From Nymphaea colorata (taxonomy: Eukaryota; Streptophyta; Magnoliopsida; Nymphaeales; Nymphaeaceae): a DNA stretch of 64,000 nt. Shown here piece after piece: positions 24,401-36,608 of this stretch (position 1 is its first letter; every line of letters starts with the position of its first letter). The notes beneath the pieces were generated by a model. It had not been told where the DNA came from and did not search any database. It saw nothing but the letters and a program-made list of their open reading frames with translations. Made by a program: the position numbers and the translations under genes. The stretch lies in contig NC_045140.1 in assembly GCF_008831285.2 (NCBI RefSeq), positions 5,125,528-5,189,527 of the forward strand, in the 5' to 3' direction.

Positions 24401-26330
24401 TTTCTTCGCTCTGATGGAGAAAATGAAAGCACAGTGAACCCTTCATATTCAAAGGAAACCTGTTCAAGCCAACAAGGTGAGAAACCTAAGCTAGAAACTG
24501 GAGAATGTACTTCTGTGGCTACAGCTGGTGATGAAGCACTCTTTTCAGAAGATAATGTCCATGCATCAGACAAAAACTTGTCAGTCATTAAGGATGAACA
24601 ATGTGAGGGTGGCAGAGACTTTACTGTGAAAGGACAAAGAAAGGATGTCAACACAATTTTTTTAAGGCTTCGAATTGCAGATTCTAGAGGTATTCATTAT
24701 GCCTTTTGTTTTAAATACAGTGTTTTAATTACATAAAATGTTTATCTATTATGTCATCTAACTGCCAATTAGAGCAATTACCGAATTCTTGGTAATCACA
24801 GGTCATGTTCGTAACATTCACTTTCCTTTCGATATTGAGGCTGACACTGCAATTAGTGTTGCTAGTGAAATGGTCACTGAGTTGGATCTTACCGATCAAG
24901 ATGTTACTACAATTGCTGAGATGATTGATCAGGAAATACAGGCTCATGTTCCTGGTTGGTTGCCTGGAGAATCCTTTGAAGATGCTCCATCTGGGGACCA
25001 GGAAACTGTTCCACAAAATTTTGAGGCTGACACAGTTGAGGAGCCATGTCCATTAATGGGGGAATCTAATTGTCAACCTGGGGAGCTTGTTTTGGAGCAT
25101 CTTCCTTCAGGACGTCAGTATTGGTCTGATTCTCCAAAGGGCTTGAATGGGGGTTCTCCAGTGAAGTCCACTCATTCAGATGTATCTTTTCATATGGGTC
25201 CACATCCAAAAGTTGATGATAATAATGTTGGTACTGTTGATCACTTCAAAATGGATGAAATTATGAATTCAACTATCCTAAGTCCTATTGATGAAGATTT
25301 TGATACATCAAGCACTGGAAGCAAAGAAACTGAGGACATTGCACCATCATCACAAAATGAAGCAGAGCAAGCAACATATGGAGAGCTTAAAGTTGATATT
25401 GAGCAGGAAAGTCAGTTAAAATCTTCTGAGGATCGTTTGGTTGGAAATGATGTTGATACCAATACCATAGAGCATGTTGACATATCTGTTGATGCCGGAT
25501 CTGTTGGTGGCTCTTTGAAGAAGCCCATCCTTTTGCCAAGGGAAGGCGAGCCAGAAGATCTCAACCTGGCTATCCAGAAGCTTGTAAATCTATTCTCAGA
25601 GCAGCAACATGAGATTGAGATGCTGCAGAGAAAGCATCATCTTGCTATAAGAGAATTATTAAATGAAGTTCCTCCTGAACTCCACAATAGAATTTTAAAT
25701 ATATGTCCCTTGAAGGTTCAATATTGTCACGCAAACAATGAGATGCTTTTTGGTGCACCAAACTGCTTACCTGAATCTACAGAGGAGCAGTCAACTCAAT
25801 CCAAAAATGGATGCCCCACAGAATTTCCAGGGGGTAGCAACAATAAGAACCTTGAGTCAAAACATTTGCTCGACAATCAAAATAGTCAGGAATTACGGAA
25901 TGGCGCTTCTTCATCAAGGAGTGGAGAAACTCTTTTCTTGGATTGTGTTCAGAGGATGCCTTCATATGAGGATTTGGTGGGCCTTGGTGGTGGTAAATCA
26001 CATGATGGTGAAGTAACATCTCAGATAGGAAAGTATGTTGGCAATGGAAATTTGAAGGCTTTATCCAATGAACATTCGGTTCGGGAAAATGTTCAGCCTA
26101 AGCTTATCAGGGGCTTGCCTGGTAGTTCCAGTGCTGTTCACATTTTCGGAAAGACTGGGAAATGGGATGCTGCATCTGAAAATCATACAGGGACACCTGT
26201 CTTCAGAGACAGGTCAAATTTGTTGAAAGGAAACACGAGAAATTCTGATATGGGTATTGCTGTAATATTAGATGAGGCTTTAGCCATTTCTAGTGCTGAG
26301 GAGGAAGCACCTGAGTTTCCACCAATATGA
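21470..26330 (+). CDS. WNK: WNK (with-no-lysine) serine/threonine protein kinase
   Basis: Seven exons: 21470-21574, 21912-21949, 22092-22319, 23626-23849, 24016-24173, 24284-24689, 24802-26330. All junctions are GT-AG and the phases close, giving 895 residues. The kinase domain (about 36-292) has the WNK hallmark: the usual VAIK lysine is absent (VAWN, 60-63), and a lysine in the glycine loop ([10 protein letters not shown]46) can take its place. Other motifs are HRDLKCDN (160-167), DLG (181-183) in place of DFG, and GTPEFMAPE (199-207). An OSR1-C-like domain follows at about 375-436 ([20 protein letters not shown]). The C-terminal half is acidic and low-complexity. A predicted coiled coil lies near 636-670 ([20 protein letters not shown]). 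Plant WNKs act in osmotic stress, flowering time and vacuolar ATPase regulation; the substrate here is unknown. The exact paralogue number cannot be assigned. A second in-frame ATG follows the first immediately. The leader is C/T-rich (about 21265-21360). Confidence 0.95.
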
Positions 26331-29300
26331 CCACCTGAGTATCCACCAACATGACCTTTGGTAATTTCATGTCTGACTTGGCAATACAAGTAGGATGATT
26401 TTATCATGAGACCAAAAGTGAGGCACTGGGCAGGTGAATGCATGATAAATTGAACAAATGAGGCTTGGGCTGTTACTGGCTGTATGTATCATCACAAAAT
26501 GAATAATGAGGCTTGGTTACATGGCCTGTCCTGCAGTTTTTACTTCTTTTGCACCGAGTCCTGTGTCAGTTTAAGCATGATATATGGGGGTTTTGAACTT
26601 TTGACATTGCTGTATCTGGTGTCTTGGTGTTCCATTGAACATATGGGTTGTTGGTTGTATATATGCTCATTCCAAAAGTGTCTAGATTGCTAAATCTTTT
26701 TCAAGTCCGTCTTGTATTGTGGACTTTCCTCTATTCTTTCTCTCTGGTTATGTTGTTGTATGGGTCACATACGATCCTGGTATCCATTGGTGAGACTACC
26801 AAGAACTGTATTGCTTGGATACTTGTAATTTCATTCAGTACATATTTGGTGATTATTGAAATTTCTTGGTCTCGGTAACAAGCTATTGCATTTCACTTAG
26901 GACTTGGAGGGATTTGTGATGGCTCATTTTTCAAGCTTGTTGCCTTTGGAGCTTAGGTTGAAAATTGACATTATATGTGCATCAAACTTAATATGCTTTG
27001 AAAAAAAAAAGATGAAATCCTCTCTACGTTCCTTCAACAATATGGTAAGCCTATATTTATGCTTTACTATATTTTTCTGTTTATGGTAGTTCAAAAATAA
27101 TCATCTTTTATTGCCATGACATTTGCTCCCAAAATCACATTAATTGGCTAATGATTTATATACTGTGAATCTTAGATAAACAATAACACATTTGGTTACT
27201 TGAGTTCTTCATATTTGTTCTTTTGTTTTGATGGTGCAAGATGTAGCTGATTTTGTATCCGAAAGAATTTAAGTACCTAACAATGCAGTTCAGCCTTTTG
27301 ACATGATAAAATAGCTCCATGAGAGGGAAGTTGTAGCTTTTTTTTTAAAAAAAAAACTTGTTTTATTTGTTGCGCCACTCTTATCCTATTGATATTCCAG
27401 CAAATCAATTTTTGGATAATTTTATGTTCGTTCGGAGATGGGTTTTTGTCACTAGCAACACTCTGAACTGATTCAAAGATTTCTGGCTTTTGCCAGTCGG
27501 GACTCATGTTGCCGTCTAGCAATCCACTTTTGAACTGTTACAGGTGATTATTTCATTTTAAAATATTTATAGTTTGAAATTCAGTTAGTAAGGTAAGTGG
27601 TCAATGATTTAAAGTTGAGGCCTTGAGTGTGCCTTTTCTTGGTTAAAGATGATGTCTGTGATAAACCTTTTGACTCTTTTTCTTTTTTGGCCCCAGTTGT
27701 AGGTTTACGCTGCCTGACCCATGATGTTTTATTGCTAAAGCAATAGGTTGAAGAATGTCTGGACGGTGGTGGCTGCTGTTTTGTTTGGAAGAGGTAAGAG
27801 ATCAGGTACTCTTTTGCTTTGTTTTTCTTAGTTTGGTTTTTTTGGTCATTTTCTACTAATAGCAGTATAGCACAGCAATCCTTTATCAGTGTATGTATAC
27901 TGCCCAAATACTGATCTGCACATGCAAGTGGAGGACCTATTCCCCAGCATGGTTTGTGAAGCATAATGATTGGTGTGATCCATTTGTTGTTGGAATGTTA
28001 AGATGGTATCATATGCAATTAGATATAATTTGTCTACCAGTTATCTTTGATTAGGCCATTCACTTTGCAACCACAGTTCTCAGAATCTCAGTGCTTGCTA
28101 ATGGCATGAGAAATATGATGCATAACTTCTCATGTTTAGAAATGTTAAAAATAACATTTATCTTGAAAATGATGTTGTCGACAACATTGACCATAGGACA
28201 TTCATGAAAATTTTTTCCAATGCAATTTGTGCTAAACAAAGTCTTATGCATTTTAAACTCAATTGCGAATTATTAACTTTTTATATAATTTTATTGCAAA
28301 AACATAAAGAACAATGTAGGCAAAATTTTGAAGGACGATAAAAGAGTAAAAAACATAATGTAAAAGTGGCAAAGGAAGTTTCTTTTTTCAAAGCTTGAGA
28401 TAGTATTGGAATGCATCATGATATATCGCTCTGCTTCAAACTTCATTTCTTCCCTAAGTTTTTTAATGCGAAGCTGAGTACATTTCACAGGTCATCCACG
28501 GGTGTGTCGTTCTTGGAGTTGGCAGTAGGAGAGAAGCTTATAGCTTCGGGAATAGATGTTGCTAGCAATTTTCTTTGGAAGGCAGATTGCAAGAGTGATG
28601 AATTAACTCATTGAGAGCCATATCATCTGGTGGTACACTCTTTTATCTTTTTGCTACCAGTAAGTTGCAAGGATCTGCTTGGCACCAAAAGATACCATGG
28701 ATGAATGACATAGTTTGAGAAGGGAACACGTCTGTTATCCGTGGGCTCATTGTTTTTCTGATTTTTTCCTCCTCATTCTGTTGCATTACTTTATATCTGT
28801 ATTTGTTTGTCATGAGGATCATAGTTCGATGATTGTCACTGGTTGAAAGTAATTAACCATTGCAATTTTGATTAGCAGATCATGCAGGCTACCCGACGTT
28901 CTGTGTCAGCTCATAAGGTTCCTCTTTATTTTCATTCAACGTCATAGCAGAAAAAACAGATTACCTTGTATCTTTATATATATTATCTGGGTTGGACTAG
29001 TGGGTATATTACTTGAGGTTTTAATATGGGAGCACAATATGAAGAAACCGCCACCTCTTTAGACTGAGTTTTGTGGCATTGGTCTTAGCCTGTGCCCAAG
29101 AAGCACAAGGGGCTTTTCTTTTTATGATTATGGGGTTGCCTAAGTTATCTTCTAGATGACTAATGGAAGCAGCTATAACGTTGAAATTGGGATAAGAAGA
29201 ATTTTTTTTCCTTCATTGAAGAGGATACTATGGGTCTTGCATCTGCAAGAGCTTTATCCACCTGGCTAGTAGTTTCAGCTTTTGCAACAAGGGTTTACTT

Positions 29301-30837
29301 GTTTCAGCTTGTGCATTGAGATAATGCCCATAAAACCCGACCCACCTAACAGCGGAGGCTCATAATCCTGTGATTTTGAGGTCCTGATAGATTTTTAAGT
29401 TCAGCATAACCAATTGGTAATCTTGAGTTTTAATGGATGCAGGTTTGGTATGAGAATGTCGATTTGATACTTCCTGTTAGAAAAAAGAAACAAGGGGGAC
29501 TGCAGGGGTCCTTTTGGAATAACAGTAGATAGTGGAACACATAGTGGCCAAATCAATTTTGCTTGCGATTGGCCTACATGGTCTAGTCTCAGTCTCTACA
29601 CGAGTAAAAAGGGATTCCCGAAGATTCCGACGCCTGTTCCCATCTCATTGCATCTACTGTTTGCAATACAGAAGAGTTTGCTACACGAGAATCAAATTGA
29701 CTATTGGTTTTGCATCGAAACATTATGAGCAAATCAAAGCTCTATCAAACAGGGCCTGCAAAAAAGGTATAATGTAAAGCATCCACTGTCCAAGATATTT
29801 AACCAGCGTTCAATGCTTTGTGGGTCGACGGATGAAACAACTGTTTACGAGAAGAGTGGAGCTGATTGGGATGCACAAAAGGAAACAAGTTGGCGTGATC
29901 GGCAAATCAAATTTGCTAACGATAAGGCGTTGGAAACTCTATCTCCTATTAGCTCGCCTTCTCCTACAACTGTACCACATGGCAAGTTTTTTCTTCCTTT
30001 CCTTCAGGTTTATTAGCTCGACTGCCGGTCAATGCTGCAAGAGACGTTGATGCTGATTTCTGGTTTCTTACTTTTTCTTTTTGTTGCTTGCATCCTGTTT
30101 CAACATATGGACATACCAATCTCGAAGTCTCCTTCCCTTCTTTCTTTTCTTTGTCTTCCTCTTCTTCATTCTTTCTTTATCTTCTCCTTCCCATCTTCTG
30201 GTCTCTGTTCTATTTTTCTACTTCTTCCCTTATTTCCCCGTCTTCTTCATCATCTGTTATATTTTTCTACCTTTCATCCTTTCCCCCTTTCTTCTTCTCA
30301 AACATATAAGGGCAAACAGAAAAAACAGAAAGTTTTTTTCGGAAAATTACTGAATAGCCATTTTTAAAGTAACAAAAATACCCCCATCCTCACACTATCT
30401 AACACAGGGCCCCTGTCCTCTCTTGTTCTCTGTGTAAGTGTACCTGCAGTTAAGTGGGAGAAAATCAAAACTTAAGCACATATTTTTATGCCATAAAAAA
30501 CTGAGCTTATTTATATGTACTTTAATTCAACTAAATGTTCTTCACTTCAACGTGATAGATTGTAATCCGAACCCCAGTTTCAAATTCAAAAATTTCAACA
30601 AAATTTCTGGTGATTTTTGTTTTTTTTCCATTCCAAGCTTCTAAAAGTTTAAATTAAATATATCAAATCAGTTAGTACGGTTACATAGCAATTGAGCCCA
30701 TCAAGGAGGCTAGCTATTTGAGTTCAGTTTAAGAATTTTTTGAGTAGATGAACAGCGTGTTTCGTTATCTTTGCTCAATGAATAATTAGGCAATCCTCTT
30801 GTATGTGACATGTTAGTTGGGTGAGGAGGAGAAATCT

Positions 30838-31060
30838 TTCATCTTATTGCCAGAGGAGAGTCTAAGCTCTCACCCAACCCCTTATTTTCTTAGAGTGCAA
30901 GTTCTGCTTTCGTTGCCTCAAGGTGCCGCCCTTACTATACTTCAATTTGCATGTCAGTAGCTCCCTTTTTACAGCATTGAGAGTTGATGCTCCAAGGATT
31001 CAAAACTAGAACTGGCCGCCTACCAGCCCTTGCCTCGACCATTGCACCAACCTCCTTGGG
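30838..31060 (-). mobile_element. possible SINE
   Basis: On the minus strand, GGTTGGTGCAATGG near 31045 resembles an A box, and TTCTAGTTTTGAATCC about 45 bases later resembles a degenerate B box. This is followed by about 150 bases of tail with CACCCAACCCC words. Weak support. Confidence 0.35.
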
Positions 31061-32038
31061 GACATGTGACATGTTAGTTGAAGTTAGCTTCCTAAAATAT
31101 GCACTTACCAAGTAGCCTATGTATCAAGAACGGAAAAACTCAAAACAAATTTTAAAGTAAAAGAATACTTGCAGTTCTTTATGTTCTGCATGAAAAGATC
31201 AAGACTATGTTTCTTATGTCTTATGGGCCCGCATAAAATCATTTACAAAGAATCACATGAAGCTCAAAATTTTGGGTGGACCTAATGATCCACTATCAAT
31301 TAATTGGTGTTTTCGGGTTCAACATATTGTTGTAGTACATTGGGGTTTAAAAGAAGGTGATTTATTTATTAGTAAAGCCAAGCTCAACAAAGTTGCTATC
31401 ATCAAAAGGTGAAAACCATGAGCTTGGGGATGTAGCAACTCAACAAAAAACCCACCTACCTGTCATAAAGTTATCTCCCCACATGGTTGCATCAGAAAGG
31501 GAGGGAAAGAGTCACAGGGGAGAAGAAGAGACAGATAGAGGAATGAGGGCTTGAAGCGCCCTATGGTGGGAAAACAAAAAGCATCAAAACTAAGGTTAGG
31601 CATCGGGCTGGGCCAGGCTGACCCAAGGCTCGACAAAGTCTGGCTCGGGCTGGCCCAAAACCCTTACCAACAGCCCAAGTACAATCCACTTAGTTATCAG
31701 GTAGAGCCCGACCATCAACTTCATACCTATATCAAGTGTCAGTTAGATGTCTACCCTTATTTGAAGCCCTTAAGGTTTCATTTTTTTATTATCTCAGAGT
31801 GTTGATGTATTAAGAGTTTTTAAGAGAGCCATCGGCTATATACATATATATCACTTCAATTGCATCAACGCTCAAAAATCGCATCATACCAACAGGCAAC
31901 AGTAGGGATATCAGACGAGGAGTCTTAGCCTAGTGTTTGGGAGAGATAGATAGATACTTATCGGCATCAATTGTGAAAAAAAAAGACAGACCATCCAAGG
32001 AAATAAAAAAAGAAGAAAAGAAAGAAAGAAACTTCAAC

Positions 32039-32077
<39 letters not shown>
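32039..32077. repeat. (TA)n-(GA)n compound microsatellite
   Basis: About 20 bases of TA dinucleotides followed by about 19 bases of GA dinucleotides. It directly precedes a SINE-like piece in which the A and B boxes run on the minus strand. Confidence 0.95.
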
Positions 32078-32089
32078 CCAACTTGTTCT

Positions 32090-32165
32090 TGTAAGCTTAA
32101 CAATCGTGGGAATCAAACTGATAACAGACTCTCTACGTACTCATCAATCCGACCAGCTAACACTA
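32090..32165 (-). mobile_element. tRNA-related SINE-like fragment
   Basis: On the minus strand TAGCTGGTCGGA (32149-32160), an A-box-like word, is followed by AGTTTGATTCCC (32108-32119), a B-box-like word. The spacing of about 30 bases is as in pol III promoters. Confidence 0.5.
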
Positions 32166-32303
32166 AAGACTTTTGGCAAAAAAGTTTGACCATTTCTCAA
32201 TTTGTGGCATGCTAATTTTCTCGGTGTGGCTTCAATTTTATCAGTTGTTCTTGAAGAGTCACACAAAGAGAGAGAGAGAGAGAGAGAGAGTACAGTTCTA
32301 GAT

Positions 32304-32722
32304 TTAGGCCACATTTGAATACCTAATATTCCACTGTAGAAATGAAATTGAGATTCAAAAATCCAGAAAAGCACCGAGCCAAAACAAATATGGAACTTTA
32401 ATTCTCTGTGTTTTTGCTTAATCCTAATATTTTTATTTCAACATTAGAGTTTCACCTAAACAAGTAAGAGAGGGACTTGGTCACTAAAATTTCACCTAAA
32501 CAAGTGAGAGAGAGACTTGGTCACTAAAACTTCACCTAAACAAGTAGCACAAAAGCTCCAAGTGATCGCACAAAATGTGGTAGGTAGACATTGAACTTTT
32601 GTTCCACCTGACAACTACCCAGGACTAGATGCCAAAACATTTTAGTATTCAAACGTGTCAATAAGAGTGTCAGATCTTATATTCGTGGATTTAAAATCCC
32701 AGGCTTATCAAACATGGCCTCA
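32304..32722. mobile_element. MITE-like element with internal 40-bp tandem repeat
   Basis: The left end TTTAGGCCACATTTGAATAC and the reverse complement of the right end TTGAGGCCATGTTTGATAAG match at most positions. Inside, a 40-bp unit starting TTCACCTAAACAAGT begins at 32451, 32491 and 32531 (the third copy is partial). There is no coding capacity. Confidence 0.5.
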
Positions 32723-33840
32723 ATGGGCCGATCATATCCTTTGGTACCCCAAGTTGTCGTCATCCCAAATGGTTGAACGGCTACACAACTGGTATGAATA
32801 ATCCCATCAAACGGTGCTTTCCCGACCCTACTGAAAACTCAACCTTTTTCAAGTCCCTGGACGTGAGTTGCACGGTTCAAATTAAAATCTGAAAAACAAA
32901 AAATCAGACTCCCAAGTAAGTTTATTTTGTCTAGATAGTAATATTGTAAATTATTGCGTATCAGGCAATATATATATAATTCGCTTCATTTTATTTTCGA
33001 GTTTGAAATTTAAAAATAATTTAAAATACTATAAATTGAAATTTAAATAATACTGTTGCCGAATCGGGCCCATGAATGACCAATACTGCTGGAAAATAGG
33101 ATTTATTAACTATTCAGAGATATTTACTCACCCATTTAAGATTTCCCGAATCACACCTTAAATTAGTTTTGATGATTGTATGAAGACGGTGTTGAGTAAT
33201 GTTGATTCCACTTTCTCTTTCACACTCGGGTTTTGTTCTTTAATCTCCCAACTAAGGTCACTCCATTGTGAAAGTATTTTGGAGTCCTGTTAAGTTCACA
33301 CATAAATTCTCTCTCTACAGGTTGTGTTTGTTTTACTGTTCAGATCCATGGATTTAAGGTCGGACCTGTTAAATCTTTTTTTAACATATAATATGGATTT
33401 AAAATCCAATCTACTAAGATTTCTTAATGCATCCTCGGGTTTAAAATGCATGTGAGGCTGTCAAACGCAACCTAAGTTTTTTTTGCTTGTGTGTCCATTG
33501 GACATGTCTCGTTTAATGAAATTCTTTTCTGCTTTCTCTCTCTAGGGTTGAAGGGTTCAGGGATCGATGTGGAACCATTCTGATGTTGACTGGGTCCATT
33601 GACGGTTATCTTATCAACTTTGTATTTTGTGATATGAATGGAGAAACTAGGAGCTCGGTTGGCAATAGGGAAACCGCTAAGAAGCTTCATTGTGTTGTGT
33701 ATGTTGATCTGGTTATCATCCCAATGTTTTCGGCCATGAATGTGTGTGTACATGTGTGCCTGATACAGCCAAACGTTTTCAACCAAAGTCGCACCGCAAT
33801 CAGAAGCGATGCGTTTTTCTTCAATCTTGTGGAGACTAGC

Positions 33841-33842
<2 letters not shown>

Positions 33843-33928
<86 letters not shown>
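33843..33928. repeat. (TA)n-(GA)n microsatellite
   Basis: About 60 bases of TA dinucleotides followed by about 26 bases of GA dinucleotides. Confidence 0.97.
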
Positions 33929-33933
<5 letters not shown>

Positions 33934-34614
33934 GAACGTGCTTCTCCATACTTCATTTCAAAATTAACAGTTCATGAAAAAGTTGTTTAAAAGTCAAATT
34001 ATTTGTGCAATTTGTCCATTGGTTAGTCATTCTCTAAGCGTTACATAAAGCTACATCTCTTTTATTAATAGTGACATGCTACACACATCTACCAATTTAA
34101 ATTGAATAAATACTTCTCTGTTTCCTCTCTTCCAGTCAGAAAAGAGAAACCATGACTCTACCTTCCCCTTGTCCTAGGCAAGGGGCAATTGACTTCTCTG
34201 TTTCCTTTCAACTTGTTGTAAGCCCTTACTTTTTATGCTTTTGATTTTCATTTTTACACCTTATATATATATATATATATAGAACGAGAGAGAAAGAGGA
34301 AGGAAAATTCTTCAGCAATCTGGATTTCTGTTCATGGCTATCCGATGGTATGATTGAGTGCATTGGGTGCTGTGAAAACTTTTCCATTCAAACCAGATGG
34401 AGGAATCCAAGAATCTTGACTTAGAGTATTTTGGTAATTATTTAGCCTTTTGAATGCCCATCATTTTCTTAAATCTTACCATATAGATGAAGTTAAATTG
34501 CCCAAATGTATACGTTAAAAAGAACTGAAAAAAAGGCAAAAAACTCGAAGTGTAGATCAGAGTTTATATGACGCAATCAACTTAAATGACTCACATTTGT
34601 TTGTTTGACTTGCT

Positions 34615-34744
<130 letters not shown>

Positions 34745-34976
34745 AAATTGAGTTGTGAGTCTCACTTTTCATGGTCGCCTAACAATGTGATCAAGGCCTT
34801 CTGATCTAACATAATAGACGGTTAAAGGTAAAACAATGATAAAAGGTAGTGCATCATCTAATATTAGTTTACAACATTTTTCTTTTTTGTTTCTCTCAAC
34901 CATCCATTTGTTTTAGATAGAAGAGTTTGGTCGTATGGTTGGATAACTTTAAATAGCTAAAATTATTGTTCACTCA

Positions 34977-34978
<2 letters not shown>

Positions 34979-35039
<61 letters not shown>
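34979..35039. repeat. (TA)n tract
   Basis: About 60 bases of alternating TA, followed by shorter TA runs near 35048-35064 and 35111-35123. It is the third long TA tract within 1.3 kb. Confidence 0.97.
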
Positions 35040-35041
<2 letters not shown>

Positions 35042-36608
35042 CATGCCATATATATATATATATGCCATACAGTTTCATTAATGTAGTGTATATGACATTA
35101 ATGAAAAGTAGTATATATATATACCCATATCCGGCTAACCTTCTTCCACCTACCTAACGGAAATTATGGCTATCTCCCGTGCATATTGGTGGGATGAACA
35201 GACCCATAAATGTGTTGAGCAGACTTTGCTGATATGAATCAAAATCCAACCACTTCCAAGTCATCAAATTTTCCTCCATTTCCAGCCTTTGATTCGTAGC
35301 CGATTCCATAACAGTTGGTTTACAAACAAGACCATTATTATGCATAGGATGTTGCCAGTCGACATTAAAAGGGTGGCTATTGAGACACTTATCTGACAAG
35401 TAGTTAGGTACTTGGCCCGTGAGGAACTTGGTTTGAGTAAGTTATTTGACCTTGACTCAGTCACTCAGCCCGATTAAAAAAAAAAAAAAAACTTGGCCGG
35501 ACTGGTCGGATATATATCTTATAAACTCTTTGGCAACTTACTGCTTCCTCCTTTCCAAACTCTTGGACATCAGATGATTTTTTTTTTTAAACTCTTGGCA
35601 TAAAATAAAGGTGGATGTAAAACTGGGCATCCAACAAATACTAAGTTGATGGCTGGGGGCAGCTCAATAAATAAATGGGTGGAGCTTATGTTGCCGGCAA
35701 AGGCTTCAGGCTTGCTTTGTTGAGTCTTGGACCGGCCTGATGCTCAATCCTATCCACAATAAAGTTGGAAAGACAATTGTTGCTCGTTTTATTAAATATT
35801 TTTAAACTTTTTATTAATTAATTTTTAGATAAAAGTAGAAAATTATCCAATTTAGGCAAATTGATGTTGGCTAATATTACTAAAAAGTATTGGACAGAAG
35901 AAAACAGGAAATTAGCAAAAATGAGAGCAAATCCATCATGGAAATCACAGTTTCGGAGAAATATCAAATATCTCTGTCACCTAAAAGTTTATGGATTATA
36001 AGATACGCCCGAAGATAAAGATGAACAGAGAGAGAGAGAGAGAGAGAACCAATTCAAAGGAAACAAGTCAATGAGTAATTAAGGTAATATGACCAAGTCA
36101 GTCTCATTTTCTCGAGTCCGAAGAATCCAAAACTAATGTCAGCAGTTTCAACGGCGGTGCTTATAATGAGGGCATTAAGTTTTTTTCATGACTTAGTGCT
36201 TCAAAATTTTACTCTCTTTCTATGTTTTCTTTTGTTAACAATCATTTGTTATATAAGTTATAAAAAGAAAGATATTTCTTGGTATATATATTATTTAATG
36301 GATTTCCAGATACCAAAATACCAACAAAATTTGTTCAATAACAATGATGCCGATCTGACTCCGTCCTCCTCCCGTTGCCTTCAAAATAATATGGAAATAA
36401 AATAAAACAAGCAAGTAAATAAGAAAACAGAAGTATGGCAGACATGGACCGTTGCAGGTCAATTTCTTGGCAGACACCCTCAGTTTTGACCAGGCCACAT
36501 CTCTCATTTTTTCTCTCTCTTCATTTTTTTTTTAAAATGCAAGACTAGAATAAGAGGGTTTCTTCTTCCTCCTTTCTAGCCGTTGCCTCATTTGTAAATT
36601 TCCCCAAA

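Noticed and set aside
30032-30367. Hydrophobic frames rich in Phe, Leu and Ser
   Set aside because: They come from a T/C-rich low-complexity stretch read in three frames at once.
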